A DNA stretch of 64,000 bases. It comes from Daucus carota subsp. sativus (taxonomy: Eukaryota > Streptophyta > Magnoliopsida > Apiales > Apiaceae). Both the position numbers and the translations under genes were made by a program. Below are positions 1 to 11,904 of this stretch, one piece after another. The stretch covers positions 35,710,689 to 35,774,688 of the forward strand of contig NC_030381.2 of the NCBI RefSeq assembly GCF_001625215.2, read 5' to 3'. The first letter of the stretch is position 1; each line of letters begins with the position of its first letter. The notes beneath the pieces are model-generated. The model saw only the letters and a list, made by a program, of their open reading frames with translations. It had not been told where the DNA came from and did no database searches.

Positions 1-1511
1 ATTTTCTGGAATTTTTGGATTAAAAATAGGAAAAATCAGAACTATGTTTTTTAGTTTTGAGTATATTAGAAACAAGTTTCAGAATCTGATTTTGTTTCAG
101 ATTATTTATGGAATATAGTAGCTCGAAAGTTATAATCTGATTTTGTTTCGGATTATTTAATTATGGGCACACAAGTCTCTCTACACCTATAAATAACCTT
201 ATAAATTGTACGGTTTTGGATCATCTAAATACAACCTCCTCTCTCTCAATACCACAATCCTACCTCTATCTGGTGATAGTTATTTTGCTCGATTTCTAAC
301 TCGGTGGTGCCGTTCTTCTACAACGATAAATGAATTAAAAAAATAAAGGTTGTTGCAAGCAAAGGTAGTTATAGACCGCTATGTTGGAGTCGACAAATCC
401 AAACACGGGAAGAGAATATAATCTTGACGTAATATTGATGGATGATATCAATAAATTCACCGTTAGCTCGAAAGTTATAATCTGATTTTGTTTCAGATTA
501 TTTAATTATGGGAAAAAGTAGCACACAAGTCTCTCTGCACCTATAAATAACTTTATAGATTGTACGGTTTTGGATCATCTAAATACAACCTCCTCTCTCT
601 CAATACCACAATCCTACCTCTCTCTGGCGATAGTTTTTTGCTCGATTTCTAACTCGGTGGTGCCGTTCTTCTACAACGATAAGTGAAGGCTGTTCAGTAT
701 TAAAAAAATAAAGGTTGTTGCAAGCAAAGGTAGTTATAGACCGCTATGTTGGAGTCGAAAAATCCAAACACGGGAAAAGAATATAATCTTGACGTAATAT
801 TGATAGATGATATCAATAAATTCACTATTAGTGATGTATGTTTGTTGGTTATTCTTTTATAATATTTGTTTTGTTTATCGGACATGTTTGTTGTTATTTT
901 TTATATGATTTACTTTGTCTACAAGAAAAAAAATTATTCGTGCATTATCTGTTTGCTCCGTTGAAGCAACTTTTAAGTGAATACTGTATATACAGTATTA
1001 AAAAATAAAAGTTGTTACAAGTAAGGTTAGTTATAGACCGCGCTATATCACGGATTTGAGTTACATGTTTTTGTGCACAATCAATGCAAAAAAAATTGGA
1101 GGAAGGTGACAATGTAAAAAAATGACTACTTTTCAAAAAAAAAAACAAATAAAATTAAAATTCGTTGTGCTTTAAATTATCAATTACGTGTATAAATTTA
1201 TTTTCATTTTTTTCACCATGAATTATAGTTCAATTTTGCAAATTTATATATTAGTATTGGTATTACATCAAGAATTTTATAATATAAAATTTATTTTATC
1301 CTACAAATATTAATTTTGAAATATTATTTTTTATAGACAACCACAAAAATATTTTATTTTACAAATATTAATATTGAATTATTAATATAATTTTTAACGA
1401 CTTGGTTGTGCCTATCACGTGATAGACACGGTATCCAGACCATGGTTGTTTCAGATCTATACTACAGTCAACTACCATAAATTTGGCACTAGATCTGACA
1501 AAGAATTCGAA
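1..1511. repeat. Upstream repeat region with tandem ~345-bp duplication
   Basis: Two direct copies of a ~345-bp unit lie head to tail: 120-464 and 465-~830. Both contain the same TATA-like stretch (CTATAAATAAC), the CT-rich leader-like segment after it, and the same distal segment ending near ATATCAATAAATTCAC. A third, partial copy of the inner segment (AAAAATAAAAGTTGTTACAAG onward) is at about 993-1050. A TATA box followed by a pyrimidine-rich leader is typical of LTR retrotransposon LTRs, so this may be duplicated LTR debris, but I see no clear TG...CA ends or primer-binding site. From 1150 to 1400 there is only AT-rich sequence. Confidence 0.6.
1412..1425. promoter_or_regulatory. G-box palindrome upstream of the resistance gene
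   Basis: CTATCACGTGATAG is a perfect 14-bp palindrome centred on a CACGTG G-box, 86 bp before the start codon at 1512. Flanking GTG and CAC extend the symmetry after one mismatch on each side. G-boxes bind plant bZIP and bHLH factors. The position suits a proximal promoter or 5' UTR element, but its function is inferred. Confidence 0.4.
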
Positions 1512-4500
1512 ATGGCTGAAGCAGTAGTGTCGATTGTTGTGGCAAGGGTCACTGATTTATTGATTCAAGAACCCCTGGCTCTTCATGGACTCAAGGATGA
1601 AATTCAACAAGTGGTGACCAAGCTCCAGTTGATCAAGACATTCTTACGAGATGCTGATTCGAGGATAAGTGAGTGTCAAGTCCGGACTTTGGTTGCTGAC
1701 ATACGAGCACTTGCTTATGATGCTGAACATGTTGTAGAAAGCTTTATTGTTAAAGCTTCATCCTCTGCAAGAAACAGAAGGAAACAAGCAATCAAGATCA
1801 AAGATATAGAAAGCAAGATGTCTCTCCTCTCTGATCGCATCCGTGATAATAATATTAAATCAACATCAGAATCATCAAATTCATTGTCGGAAGCACCTGG
1901 AAAGCTAAAGCGATTTCACTCTTTCACAACCGTCGAGCCAGAGATATTTGTGGGATTTCATGGAGCCGTTGATCGACTGGTGGGACATTTGGTGAAGAAA
2001 AGTGATGATTGTTATCCGCTTATCTCTATTTGTGGAATGGGCGGTCTAGGTAAGACAACTCTCGCTCAAAAAATATACAATCATCCAACCATTAAAGCAT
2101 CCTTTGCTGGTTTAGCCTGGGTTTCCATTTCGCAGAAGTGGCAAACGAAACTTGTGTTGCAACGAATACTGATATGTCTCATCCATGAAAAGAAAGAGGA
2201 AATTCTTACTTGGGACGATGACAAGTTAGTGGAGAATCTGCTAGAAATCCAGCAGAGGAAAAAATGCTTAATAGTCCTTGATGACATATGGACTACTGAT
2301 GCTTGGGATTCTATAAAATCGGCCTTCACAGCTCAAACATCTGTAAGCAAATTAATGCTTACCAGCCGTAATGTGGAGGTTGCTGTGCATGTAAATCGAG
2401 AAGGATTCATATACCAACCAGAATGCCTAAATGAAGAACAAAGTTGGGAGCTACTTAAGTTGAAAGCAGTTCCCAGAGGAGATCATCTAGGTACATTTAT
2501 TATGTTTCATTCACTATAGTGCACACATTCACTCCAAAGAATAAAGTTCAAGAACATTATTGAAAATGTCTAAATCAATATCTGTCTCAAGTCAGATGAC
2601 ATATGTAAAGTTAATAGCATAGACTTGGAAATTCAAGATTTAGTCTAGTACGTATAACTTGTTTCATGATTTCAAACTTGCAATTGCAAAAGCTGTTCGA
2701 AAACCTATTGACAGTAAGTAATTTATAACAAAGATAAGAGGGTAAAATATCATTGACATTCAACCTATTTCATTAGTGGTTTAGCTACAAAAAGAGCATA
2801 GCGAGAAATTATTTTAGTCTATATGCATTTGTTTGTAATAAATAATATGTGTGCGTTTGTGATTCTTTGTTTTTGCGTGTTACAGATTCCAGAGATATTT
2901 TTACTGTGATGGAAAAATTAGGAAGAGAAATGGTTAAAAAATGTGCCGGCCTTCCACTAGCTATAGTCATTTTAGGCGGAATTCTTGTAACAAAACCTTC
3001 ACTGATGGAGTGGGAGAAGGTATATGCTGATAGTTTAGGGTCCCTGGAGAAGGGAAAAGGATTGGGAGAAGATCAGCAAAGAGAATTATTTCATGTTCTA
3101 GTCTGGAGTTACAATGATTTACCCCCACAATTAAAGCCATGTTTTCTGTATTTGGGTAAATTTGGTGAAGATGAACAGATAGAAGTAGAGACTCTATATC
3201 AGTTATGGATTGCCGAAGGGTTGGTACTGTCGACTGATAAAAGGGAAGGAGAAACAATGATGCAAGTAGCTGAATCATATATGGGGGAACTGATCCATAG
3301 GAGTATGGTTCAAGTGACATTTGAAGATATGGAAAACTCGCGTACAAAGATAAAATCTTCCTCACTTCATGACCTTATGAGAGACCTATCTCTCTTCCAA
3401 GCAAAAGTAGAAGATTTTTCTGAAGTTATTGATCTTCGAGAAGGAAATGATTTTCAGTTCAATCCTTCAGCAGATTTAAGGTCCATTGACAGTCGGCAAC
3501 TTGTAGTTTATTATGATGAGGAACATATAAGCAAACAAAGTAAATCCTATTTTGTCAAGAGGTCCAATGAACAACAATATCGTTCAATGTTACTGTTCAA
3601 TGACGGTGTATTCACTTGTTTGCCGAAAGTAGTGGGGTCACATGTTGCCAATTTCAGGTTCTTAAGAGTTTTTTGCATGGAAAATGCTGAAGTAGATGGT
3701 ATACTTTATCCTAGAAGTTTTGTGAGAGCGTTAGGAAGCCTTGTGTACTTGAGATATCTTAGTGTAAGGAATGTTTCCTTGTCATTGATTCCATCTATAC
3801 AGAACATGGTGCTACTCCAGACTCTCAAATTAGATCTATTCAGACCTATATCTATTCCATCATGGCTTTCAGGAAATATTCTGGGCAAGCTGGGACATTT
3901 GCGGCATTTGTGTTTACCTCTTAGTGATTCGACAACTCCAAAGAAACAAAAATTAAGGTTTGAGGGATTGGGCAAGTTAGAGACACTGGAAAACTTCAGT
4001 AATGTGTGGTGTGAGGCCAAGGATATTCCGCAACTAATCAATCTTCAAAAACTAACATTAGAAGTAGATAGTGGTTGTGATGATGTGAGACAGACCTTGA
4101 AAAATCTGTCATCATCTTCAAATCTCGGGTACTTGGGAATTTCTCTTATTTTACATGATCAACCAGGAGAGAACGTGAGAGAGTTGTTTTGGGATTATAA
4201 TTCCATCCTTGAGAAATTAAGCATAACTGGTCGGCTTGCAGAATTGGCTCAATTATTTGAGAACCCACCGCGGAATATTTTAAATAATCATGTTAAAGAA
4301 TCTTTAATTCGTATCACTTCCTTGACATTAAAGTCATCGCTCCTGGTAGATGACCCAATGCCAGTACTGGAGAAGATTCCTACGCTGCGTAATCTCGATT
4401 TATCCTACAACTCATTTGTGGGGAAGGAGATGGTCTGCTCGTCCATGGGTTTCCCGCAGCTCACCAGTCTTGTACTAGACTACCTCCCCAACTTGGTGAA

Positions 4501-4753
4501 ATGGAATATAGAGGAAGGTAGCATGTCCGTTCTCACCAAGTTAGAGATTTTTGATTGTTCGATGTTAGAGGAGCTTCCGGAAGGCCTGATATTTCTCACT
4601 TCCCTTCGGAATTTATTTTTATACCGTATGCCTAAAGATTTCATACACAAACTCCGCACGGTAAATGGCAAACGGGGACAGGACTTTTACAAAGTTGCTC
4701 ACGTTCCCCTCCTTGCTATTTTCAATGGGAGTAAGTGGCAATACGTGGAATAA
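1512..4753 (+). CDS. CC-NB-ARC-LRR disease resistance protein (RPP13/RPP8-like CNL)
   Basis: Predicted intracellular immune receptor of the coiled-coil class. Exons are 1512-2490 and 2886-4753; the 395-bp intron has a GT donor and a TTACAG acceptor and gives 948 aa in frame. The start MAEAVVSIVV is the usual CNL N-terminus; the in-frame ATG at 1419 is upstream of it and less likely. The coiled-coil domain has a degenerate EDVID segment (YDAEHVVESFI). The NB-ARC domain shows P-loop GMGGLGKTT (about 175-183), kinase-2 CLIVLDDIW, RNBS-B-like KLMLTSRN, GLPL as CAGLPLAIVILGG, RNBS-D as LKPCFLYLG, and an MHD variant, LHD. The intron falls between RNBS-B and GLPL. About 450 residues of irregular leucine-rich repeats follow, with a short basic tail. 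No stop or frameshift is seen, so the gene looks intact. The recognised pathogen cannot be inferred. Confidence 0.93.
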
Positions 4754-6203
4754 GGAGCTGATCACTTCTAGAATCTCACAACCTCTTAATTTCCTTTTTT
4801 CAATACTCATGAATGGGTTTTCTTGTTTAATATTGTTTTTCTTTTATCAATATAGTCTTTAACCCGTGCCAAGCACGGACGAGTATATAATTCGTAATTT
4901 ATTTGTTTATAATTTAAATTTTAAAATTAATTTTAGTACTAATGAATTGAAACATCTATTACTAAGTGTTTTTAGTATTAATATATGTTATTAATAGTAG
5001 TTTCAACTAATTATAAATAATATTTAAGAGGATAATAATAATTAAATTTTTGTCTTGTAATAAATGACGAGTGTTTTTAGTATTTGAAATTGTTTAATAA
5101 ATAAAGAGTAATAAACCTCTGTGACTTTTAGTTGTATAAAGAGAGTGCTAAACCAAAAAGAACAGACCAAACCAAAAATTTGTACGACTACCTTATTATA
5201 GTATAGTATAGATAGTACTCCCTCCGTTTCAAATTACATGTCCACTTTAAAAAAATCACATAGTTTAAGAAATATGGATTTTGAGAAAAAAGAGGTGTAA
5301 TAAATCATTAATTGAACTTAATGTGTGGTGTATGGTTGATCTTGGAAATATAAATTTGAAATATGTGGAGGAGAGTTGATTTTGGAAATATAACTTTACA
5401 TTGAAAGTTGAAGTAGACAAGTATTTTGAAACAAAATATTTTTTCTAAAGTGGACATGTATTTTGAAACGGAGGGAGTATAAATATACAGAGTTCTAGTT
5501 TTTATAGTAGCAGAATTATCTCGTATTAAGATTTTTATGTTCAACATTTTTTTCTCGACAAATATATACTAGTACATTACATTGGTATCTTCAGTACCAG
5601 CTGTCTTAGTATAAATATAATGACATATAATTAATATATATATTTTTCAGAAATATATTTTTCATAAAATATATATCAATCATTATATTTACATACAATT
5701 ATGTATAATTTTTTTATATATACTATATGAACATATATTTATAGCATGTATATTCATATATTTTCGTATATATAAAACAAAAATTTATATCCGCATTCAT
5801 CTGAATTTACTGTGTACTTCATGTTGGTGTAATAATCATGAATTCAACCACTAATTTTTCTTGTGTAATGTTCCAACAATTTTTACACCAGTAATAATAG
5901 ATGAAGATATAATAGATTAGGAATCAAAATTAATTAATTGATAGCAATTTAGAATTTATTAAAGATCTTTTTAATAAATCAAAATTTTTAAATCAAAATA
6001 TAATTCATAAAATTATAAAGTATCTTTTAAAATTTAATCAGTTATTAAATTATTAATTAACAGGGCATTTCTCAGTGCACATCAGATTTTTAGAACGGGG
6101 CGACTCACTGTCCGGCCCATATATTAAATGTTCAAAGTTTGCAGGCTCAGTCATTTATCACTTTCTACTTTGTAGTTTCTCTATTTCATTTGCTCACTTT
6201 GTT
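4754..6203. other. Intergenic, AT-rich, one Stowaway-like MITE
   Basis: No coding signal is visible. The stretch holds the 3' end of the resistance gene, a Stowaway-like element (5218-5477, listed separately), long AT-rich sequence, and the putative promoter of the LdpA-like gene. A motif ACCCGTGCCAAGCACGG at about 4862 resembles the GC-rich tips of degenerate plant repeats, but I could not delimit an element. Confidence 0.6.
5218..5477. mobile_element. Stowaway-like MITE (Tc1/mariner type), 260 bp
   Basis: The element begins CTCCCTCCGTTTCAAATTAC and ends TTTTGAAACGGAGGGAG, giving long terminal inverted repeats that continue inward (TGTCCACTTTA against TAAAGTGGACATGTA). TA lies directly outside both ends (5216-5217 and 5478-5479), the expected mariner-type target duplication. 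It closely resembles the element at 60748-60997 and has no coding capacity. Confidence 0.9.
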
Positions 6204-9200
6204 ATGGCGCTAAGCTTCTCTTGCTATGCTTCTCTCAACCCACAGCTTCAACGTACCATCTGCTCTACCTCAAACTCCTTATATGTATAAAGAGCTGAGC
6301 TGCACACTTATGTTTCAAGTTATAATATTTTTTCATGGTTTGGCAGGTGCAGATAAGCCAATAACTCAGAGCAACAAGAAATGTCTTGAGAAAGTGAAAA
6401 ATCTCGTAAGAGCAAATGGGGTTTGTTTAAACACAAGCTCCCCACACGAATCTTTACAAAAGGGCAATTGGGTCAAGCTCATTTGTGGTGCTAGCTTTGA
6501 GGTCTTATCTAATTTCACACAGTTTCACTTTTTTTTTTTTTTTTTTTATAATTCTTATTTTTAGGAATTAAATTTGAAAATTTTATCTTTTTTTATTTGT
6601 CCAGGATGTTGTTGATATTAGAAATCTGTCTCTAGTTTACACATTAGCTGGAGGTATTGAACCTTTGCATATTTATAGATGATATTTTCGTGTGTGTTAT
6701 TTTATGTATTCTTGAATGGTTTGCAGTTAATTGCATTGCTTGTGGTAATGAATTTTGCATTTTATGCATAAGTGTGTGCGTGTGTTATCTTCATATGTTT
6801 TTGGATTCTTTGCAGTTGATTGCATCGATTGTGCGGCTGATGGGGCAGTGATAAATGCGGTAAATGAAGGTATAGAGGCTGCAAGAGCTATCACACCTGT
6901 TCGAAGGCCTTGGGTAATGATCAGTGTCAATGATCATGAGGATCTTCATTTCCGCAAAGCACGTAATTTTCACCACTTGTCTATTTTTTATGCTGATAAT
7001 CTAGTTAAACGAAGTTTGAAAATTTAAGGTAGTAAGTATGAAGATTTTAAAGAGTGCGGTTTGAGTTGTGAAGTTCTTGTGTAAGAAGATTTTGATTAAT
7101 TGTGGATTACTATTGGAAATGAGTACCTTTCTGAATACATAGTATGTACAATTAATTATTTAAGGCACTTTTTCATGATGTTGTAACTTTTTATGCAAAA
7201 TGTATTGCAAAATAGATGCTCTTTTTATTTCACATATCCTTTCAGATGTTAAACTTTTAGTATTATCATACACCACGGAGAGGAGTGTAGTAGTAATATT
7301 ACCTTTGTGTATTTGCTGCTAGTTGCCCCGTATAGTGTCAGTGCCAACGTTAAGTAGAGGACCATAAAACAATTCCAGTTCTCCAATATGCGAAATTTAT
7401 AGGTTCTTACACATGATACTTTCAGTTCCCCAAACCGATCAAATATGTCGCCCATATTTTGGAACTGAGCATAGTATGGATTTTGTTTCTCACTTATTTG
7501 GCAGGTCTTATTTTTTTTCCACATCTTCTGAACTTTTAACTTCTTACAGAATTTGATCCAAATGAGTGTCCACTAGACTGCTCAAGACCATGTGAGAATG
7601 TTTGTCCTGCCAATGCTATATCTATGAATGATACAGTTGGCACATTGCAGGTGCTACTGCAATTCATGCAATTTTATTTTTGTTTTCTCTGTGATTTTTG
7701 GGAATAACTTTTTGTTATGTATATGGAACTGATCTGCAGCATGGAGTACTGACAGAACGGTGCTATGGCTGTGGAAGATGCTTCCCTGTTTGCCCATATG
7801 ATAAAATAAGTGAGTCGCTCCCTTGGTTTCTTGTAATATTCTAATTTGATTTCCAAGTTGGGCTCTTATGATACTTTAGTACTTTTGGTACATAAATTTC
7901 CCTATTTTTACTGCCCCCTCCGTCCTCAGGGTGTTCAAACAGGATTTCACGTTTTGCTTAAGCCATAATATACTGTAAAGTTTCATTTATATCATTTAAA
8001 CCTGATTTATCCACTTGTCTATATGTAATTTCAACAAAAAGTGCTAATGTCCTAAAAAAAAAAAAAACATGTTTAGAATTTGAAAATTCGACATGATGTC
8101 TGTAATTCGAGTCGGGCGGCTTGCGAGCTCGCCCGGCTCGAACTCGTTTAAGTCGACGACATCCATGATATTCTTCTCTTTTCTGAATCAATTATATAAT
8201 TAATGTAGTGGAAATTACATATATAAGGGATGCTGCTGCAACAGCTGAGCTTCTGAAGAGGGGTGATGTTGATGCTGTGGAGATACATACAAGTGGAAGG
8301 TATACTGTTCAGTTATTTGCTTATTGCATATAAAAATATAGAAACCGATTTACTTAGTAGCATATATTCCCTTGAGGTAGTGTTATCTCATTGATTAGTA
8401 CTCACAAGTCACAGATTATACTCAGCGAAAACTAATTTGGCGTTGCTCATATAGGCATATATCATTCTTTAAAGAACTTTGGGATGGATTGGGAGATTCT
8501 GTTGATTGTCTGAAACTTGTTGCTGTAAGTAAAGAAACCTTCATCAGGTGTTCGACTCGTCCTATGACCCAACAACAAGTATCAGTAGCCATGACTCCCA
8601 AAATAGTCTCCGTCACATTTTAAATTTATTCTGTTTTAACTTCCAGGTTAGCTTGCCTGACATAGGTGATTCAACCATACCTGCGATAAATATGATGTAC
8701 TCAGTTATGGAAGGCAATATGTCTTTCTTTAACTTATGGCAGGTAAGCTTGTTTTATTGTTAATCCTCACAAAATTGCCTGACATTGCTGGAAGCACTTA
8801 AAAATTATGATGTGATATTTCTAAGAAGTAATATATACGATGATATCTGAAGTTGGACGGTCGCCCCATGAGTGGAGATATCGGGCGAGGTGCCACCAGG
8901 GAAGCAATAGCTTTTGCAGTACGTATAGCTGCTGCTAAAGACAAGCCTCCAGGTTTGTTCACATAGATAATACGACCTACTGTGCCCATTTTGTTTACTT
9001 GATGTACATGAATCTGCCAGCGCATCTGCAATTTTAACAAAAAAGATCTGTGTGGTAGGTTTCCTTCAACTGGCTGGTGGTACTAATGCTCACACAGTAG
9101 ATGGGTTGAAGAAACATAGACTCTTTCAGACAACTACCACATCAAGTACTCATATTTACCATCAGTTTATAAGATTAGTTTATCCCCAAATTTGTTATCT

Positions 9201-9873
9201 TATAATGTACGTGAAGTTCTTCTACCAACTTTCTTGTCCTTTATGCAACTCAGAGGACAAGAACGTGCATTCAAGTTCACCGAGCTCTAATGCATTAATT
9301 GGAGGGGTAGCGTATGGAGGGTATGCAAGAAAGGTTTGTTACTAAATTATTTTCTGTCCTGTTTCATTAGTTGTCATAAGTTGCTCTGAACTAAAGTGAA
9401 CTTTTGCTCAACTTGGAATATTATTTCCTAGTTATTTGATAGATTAAGCATATCAGAAATATGAATGATATTATAAAAGTTAGTTATGGTCTTTGGCACT
9501 TGAATATAGTCCAGACATCATGCTTCGCCAAGCAACTAAAAAAATATCCGCCCATAGGTTCAGCATACACTAATCTTAATTGCTCTAAGGAGCACTATTA
9601 TTGATTAGGTTGGACTGAATATCTGCACTTGCAGAGTCTACAAATCTATAAGGTTCCGCGTTTTTCCTGCAAACTAATAAACTTATTAGTATTCTGCAAA
9701 CTACTAATGAATTGCATTACCATCTTCTGCACCAGATTGTTGGAAGAACTCTGAATTCCATGCAGGCTCTGCACGGACATGCCTGCATTGAAGATCACCC
9801 TGAGCATCTTGTGATGGCACTCACCGATGCCCTTGCATTGGTTGGACCGATCAAATGTTATCCAAGTTCTTAA
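6204..9873 (+). CDS. LdpA-like iron-sulfur (4Fe-4S) protein, probably plastid
   Basis: Plant homologue of cyanobacterial LdpA, an Fe-S protein linking redox state to the circadian clock. The family match is from memory of the LdpA C-terminal domain. Modelled exons: 6204-6252, 6347-6501, 6605-6653, 6816-6962, 7550-7650, 7740-7809, 8209-8299, 8455-8524, 8647-8742, 8853-8952, 9059-9145, 9254-9333, 9736-9873. They sum to 1233 nt (410 aa) with all phases consistent. Cysteine clusters: CPLDCSRPCENVCP (C-x3-C-x3-C-x3-C), then CYGCGRCFPVCP, a classical ferredoxin CxxCxxCxxxCP. An earlier CIDC precedes GAVINAVNEGIEAA. The C-terminal half has SFFKELWDGLGD, GRPMSGDIGRGAT and FLQLAGGTNAHTV. Exon 1 is the least certain: the donor at 6253 was chosen because only it keeps the frame, and the resulting N-terminus is short for a transit peptide. 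An acceptor at 6353 is an alternative for exon 2. Confidence 0.82.
6689..6830 (+). repeat. Duplicated splice-acceptor region in intron 3 of the LdpA-like gene
   Basis: About 6689-6744 and 6776-6830 are direct near-copies: a GTGTGTGTTATTTTATGTAT-like tract, then CTTGAATGGTTTGCAG or TTGGATTCTTTGCAG, followed by TTAATTGCATTGCTTGTGG or TTGATTGCATCGATTGTGC. The second copy supplies the acceptor for exon 4 at 6816. The first copy has an equally good TTTGCAG, but the bases after it do not continue the reading frame of the gene. It therefore looks like a decoy left by a tandem duplication of about 87 bp. Confidence 0.7.
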
Positions 9874-10935
9874 CAGCATGCCTACATTCTGCCCTACTGG
9901 AATTGACATAGCTACCGACTTGCCCAATCAGATATATGAGAGTGCTTACCTCATAGTTCCTGGCATTAAAAAGTAAATGGGCAAGTTCAGATACTTGATC
10001 ACCACCTTCACAGTGAAAAAGGTCTTAGGTATATTTTAACAGTTCAACCTGTACTCGAGATAAACATATTTTCTTGCAGACTCAATATAAAATAGGATAC
10101 AGAAGATTAGAAAAATACAGAATAAGCTTTTCTCTAGTACTGCTTGCTTCTTAGTCTTGAAATATATTGAGTAAATGTCATCATCACCTTAATTTTTGAT
10201 TGCGAAATCTCAAACCAGCCTGGAATGTTAAGGTTTGACATCATTCTTATTGCTTAGGAATCACAAAGTCTGCTGCAAACAGTCACATTCGCAGCATATA
10301 AATTATGTTATTGACAAAGGCAGAATGCACAAGATCTGAATAAATATATTTAGATGGTTGGCCAGCTTTCTGATCCCAGATTTTAATAAATTATTTGAAA
10401 TATTGATGGTATCTATAATAGCAGATTATTATACAAGTGTGAAGTGAATGGTAGTAAAATAAAGAACTGGTTTGACATGCTTCTACTCAAAGTTGTGCCA
10501 ATAAAATTGAGTATCAATGATCCACCCAACTTTCAACAATACTCTACTAGTCCCATACCAAACTGTCAAACTGTTTATTATGAATGATGCAACTGCTTTG
10601 AATCTTGCAAATTGATGTTCTCATTTGTTCTTTGGGGTTGAACATCACCCACTTTTTCTTTTTCTCACTATGAATAAAATAATAAAATAATAAGTGAAAT
10701 ATTATATAAAAATGTTTAATATATATTGTATATTATATATTGAATTCTGGATTTATATTAATTTTTATAAATTATTAATGATTTTTATTTTTGACTAGCA
10801 CCAACATTTTTATTTTTGACTGGAAATATACTTGGTAAATGTTTTGCAAAGTATAAATTATAGTATTAGTTAATTTGTATTTATCATTTTATAAAATTCA
10901 AAAAAATTGCCCTGAATAATATCACATAATATTAT
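9874..10935. other. 3' flank of the LdpA-like gene and intergenic DNA
   Basis: This stretch probably includes the 3' UTR of the upstream gene in its first few hundred bases. No coding potential, RNA gene or clear repeat was recognised. Confidence 0.5.
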
Positions 10936-11496
10936 CAAGGTTGTAAAAATCGGAACTCGGTCCAACTCGGTTTGGTTCCGGAAAAATGAGTACTCGGAAC
11001 TCGGGAGAGTACTCGGAATGAGTTATCGGATAACTAATCGGGTATTTTTTAATTAATTTTTTCTCTCATATATAGTTATATACTAATTAATAATAAAATT
11101 ATCTAATAATATTAATATTTTAATAACACACCTGGAATAATGAAGTTCAAATAAAAATTACTTGTTTGATAGTTTTTGACATAATAATCATTCACAAGTT
11201 TTAATGATAAAACACATAAAGTGTCTAATTAATGTCAATACTTTGCAAAAAAAAAGGACAAAACATATATAAATTTACGTTTAGTCTCTTTTGAAATAAT
11301 TTTCAAATAAAACAATAAAAAAAATGATAAGTCAAACTCGGATTTGACCTCGAGTACTCGGAGTCAAACCGAGTTTTGACCGATTTTTTAATAAATCGGT
11401 TTTGAACCCGATTACTCGGAACTCGGATCGGACGAGGGGTAAAAAACGAGTACTCGGAATGAGTACTCGGCCGACTCGGCGATTTTTAGAACACTG
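10936..11496. mobile_element. hAT-like non-autonomous element, 561 bp, 8-bp TSD
   Basis: The element starts CAAGGTTGTAAAAATCGG and ends CGATTTTTAGAACACTG, imperfect terminal inverted repeats. Subterminal sequence is rich in ACTCGG/CCGAGT motifs in both orientations (GAGTACTCGGAA recurs). AATATTAT occurs directly before (10928-10935) and after (11497-11504), an exact 8-bp target-site duplication as made by hAT transposases. No transposase is encoded. It lies about 150 bp upstream of the ATP-citrate lyase promoter region. Confidence 0.9.
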
Positions 11497-11656
11497 AATA
11501 TTATTAAGATTCACAATTTATTTAAAATCCTCGATTTTAAATTAAATATTATAAACTTGAAATATATTTATAAATGCAACTTAAATATATATAAACTCTG
11601 AGTAATTTTACGCAGAATATTTAATTGTATTCGGAGAGGGATGAACAACTCACGGC

Positions 11657-11662
11657 CACGTG
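11657..11662. promoter_or_regulatory. G-box (CACGTG) in the ACLB promoter/leader
   Basis: CACGTG in the context GGCCACGTGATC lies ~90 bp upstream of the (CT)n tract and ~240 bp before the predicted end of the first untranslated exon. bZIP/bHLH binding is possible. Only the sequence match is seen. Confidence 0.35.
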
Positions 11663-11740
11663 ATCGTTGTCACTGGGGGTGGGACGCTGGGTAGCTCGTC
11701 TGTCTCTCTTAACTTGAATATTAATCCTCTCCCTCCTTCC

Positions 11741-11743
<3 letters not shown>

Positions 11744-11784
<41 letters not shown>
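11744..11784 (+). repeat. (CT)n microsatellite in the ACLB 5' leader
   Basis: About twenty uninterrupted CT dinucleotides, surrounded by further CT-rich sequence to 11904. CT-rich stretches close to the transcription start are common in highly expressed plant genes. The position between the G-box and the leader-intron donor at 11905 suggests it is transcribed. Confidence 0.9.
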
Positions 11785-11786
<2 letters not shown>

Positions 11787-11904
11787 CACATATACTTACC
11801 CCTTACGTGTATCTATACTCCATTTCTCTGTGTATTTATACACACATCTCTCTTCTTCACTCCTGCGTCTACGCATTTCTCTCTCTCATTCTCGTCTCTC
11901 TCAG

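Noticed and set aside
4861..4890. GC-rich ACCCGTGCCAAGCACGG motif as the tip of a mobile element
   Set aside because: No matching second end or target duplication was found, so no element was called.
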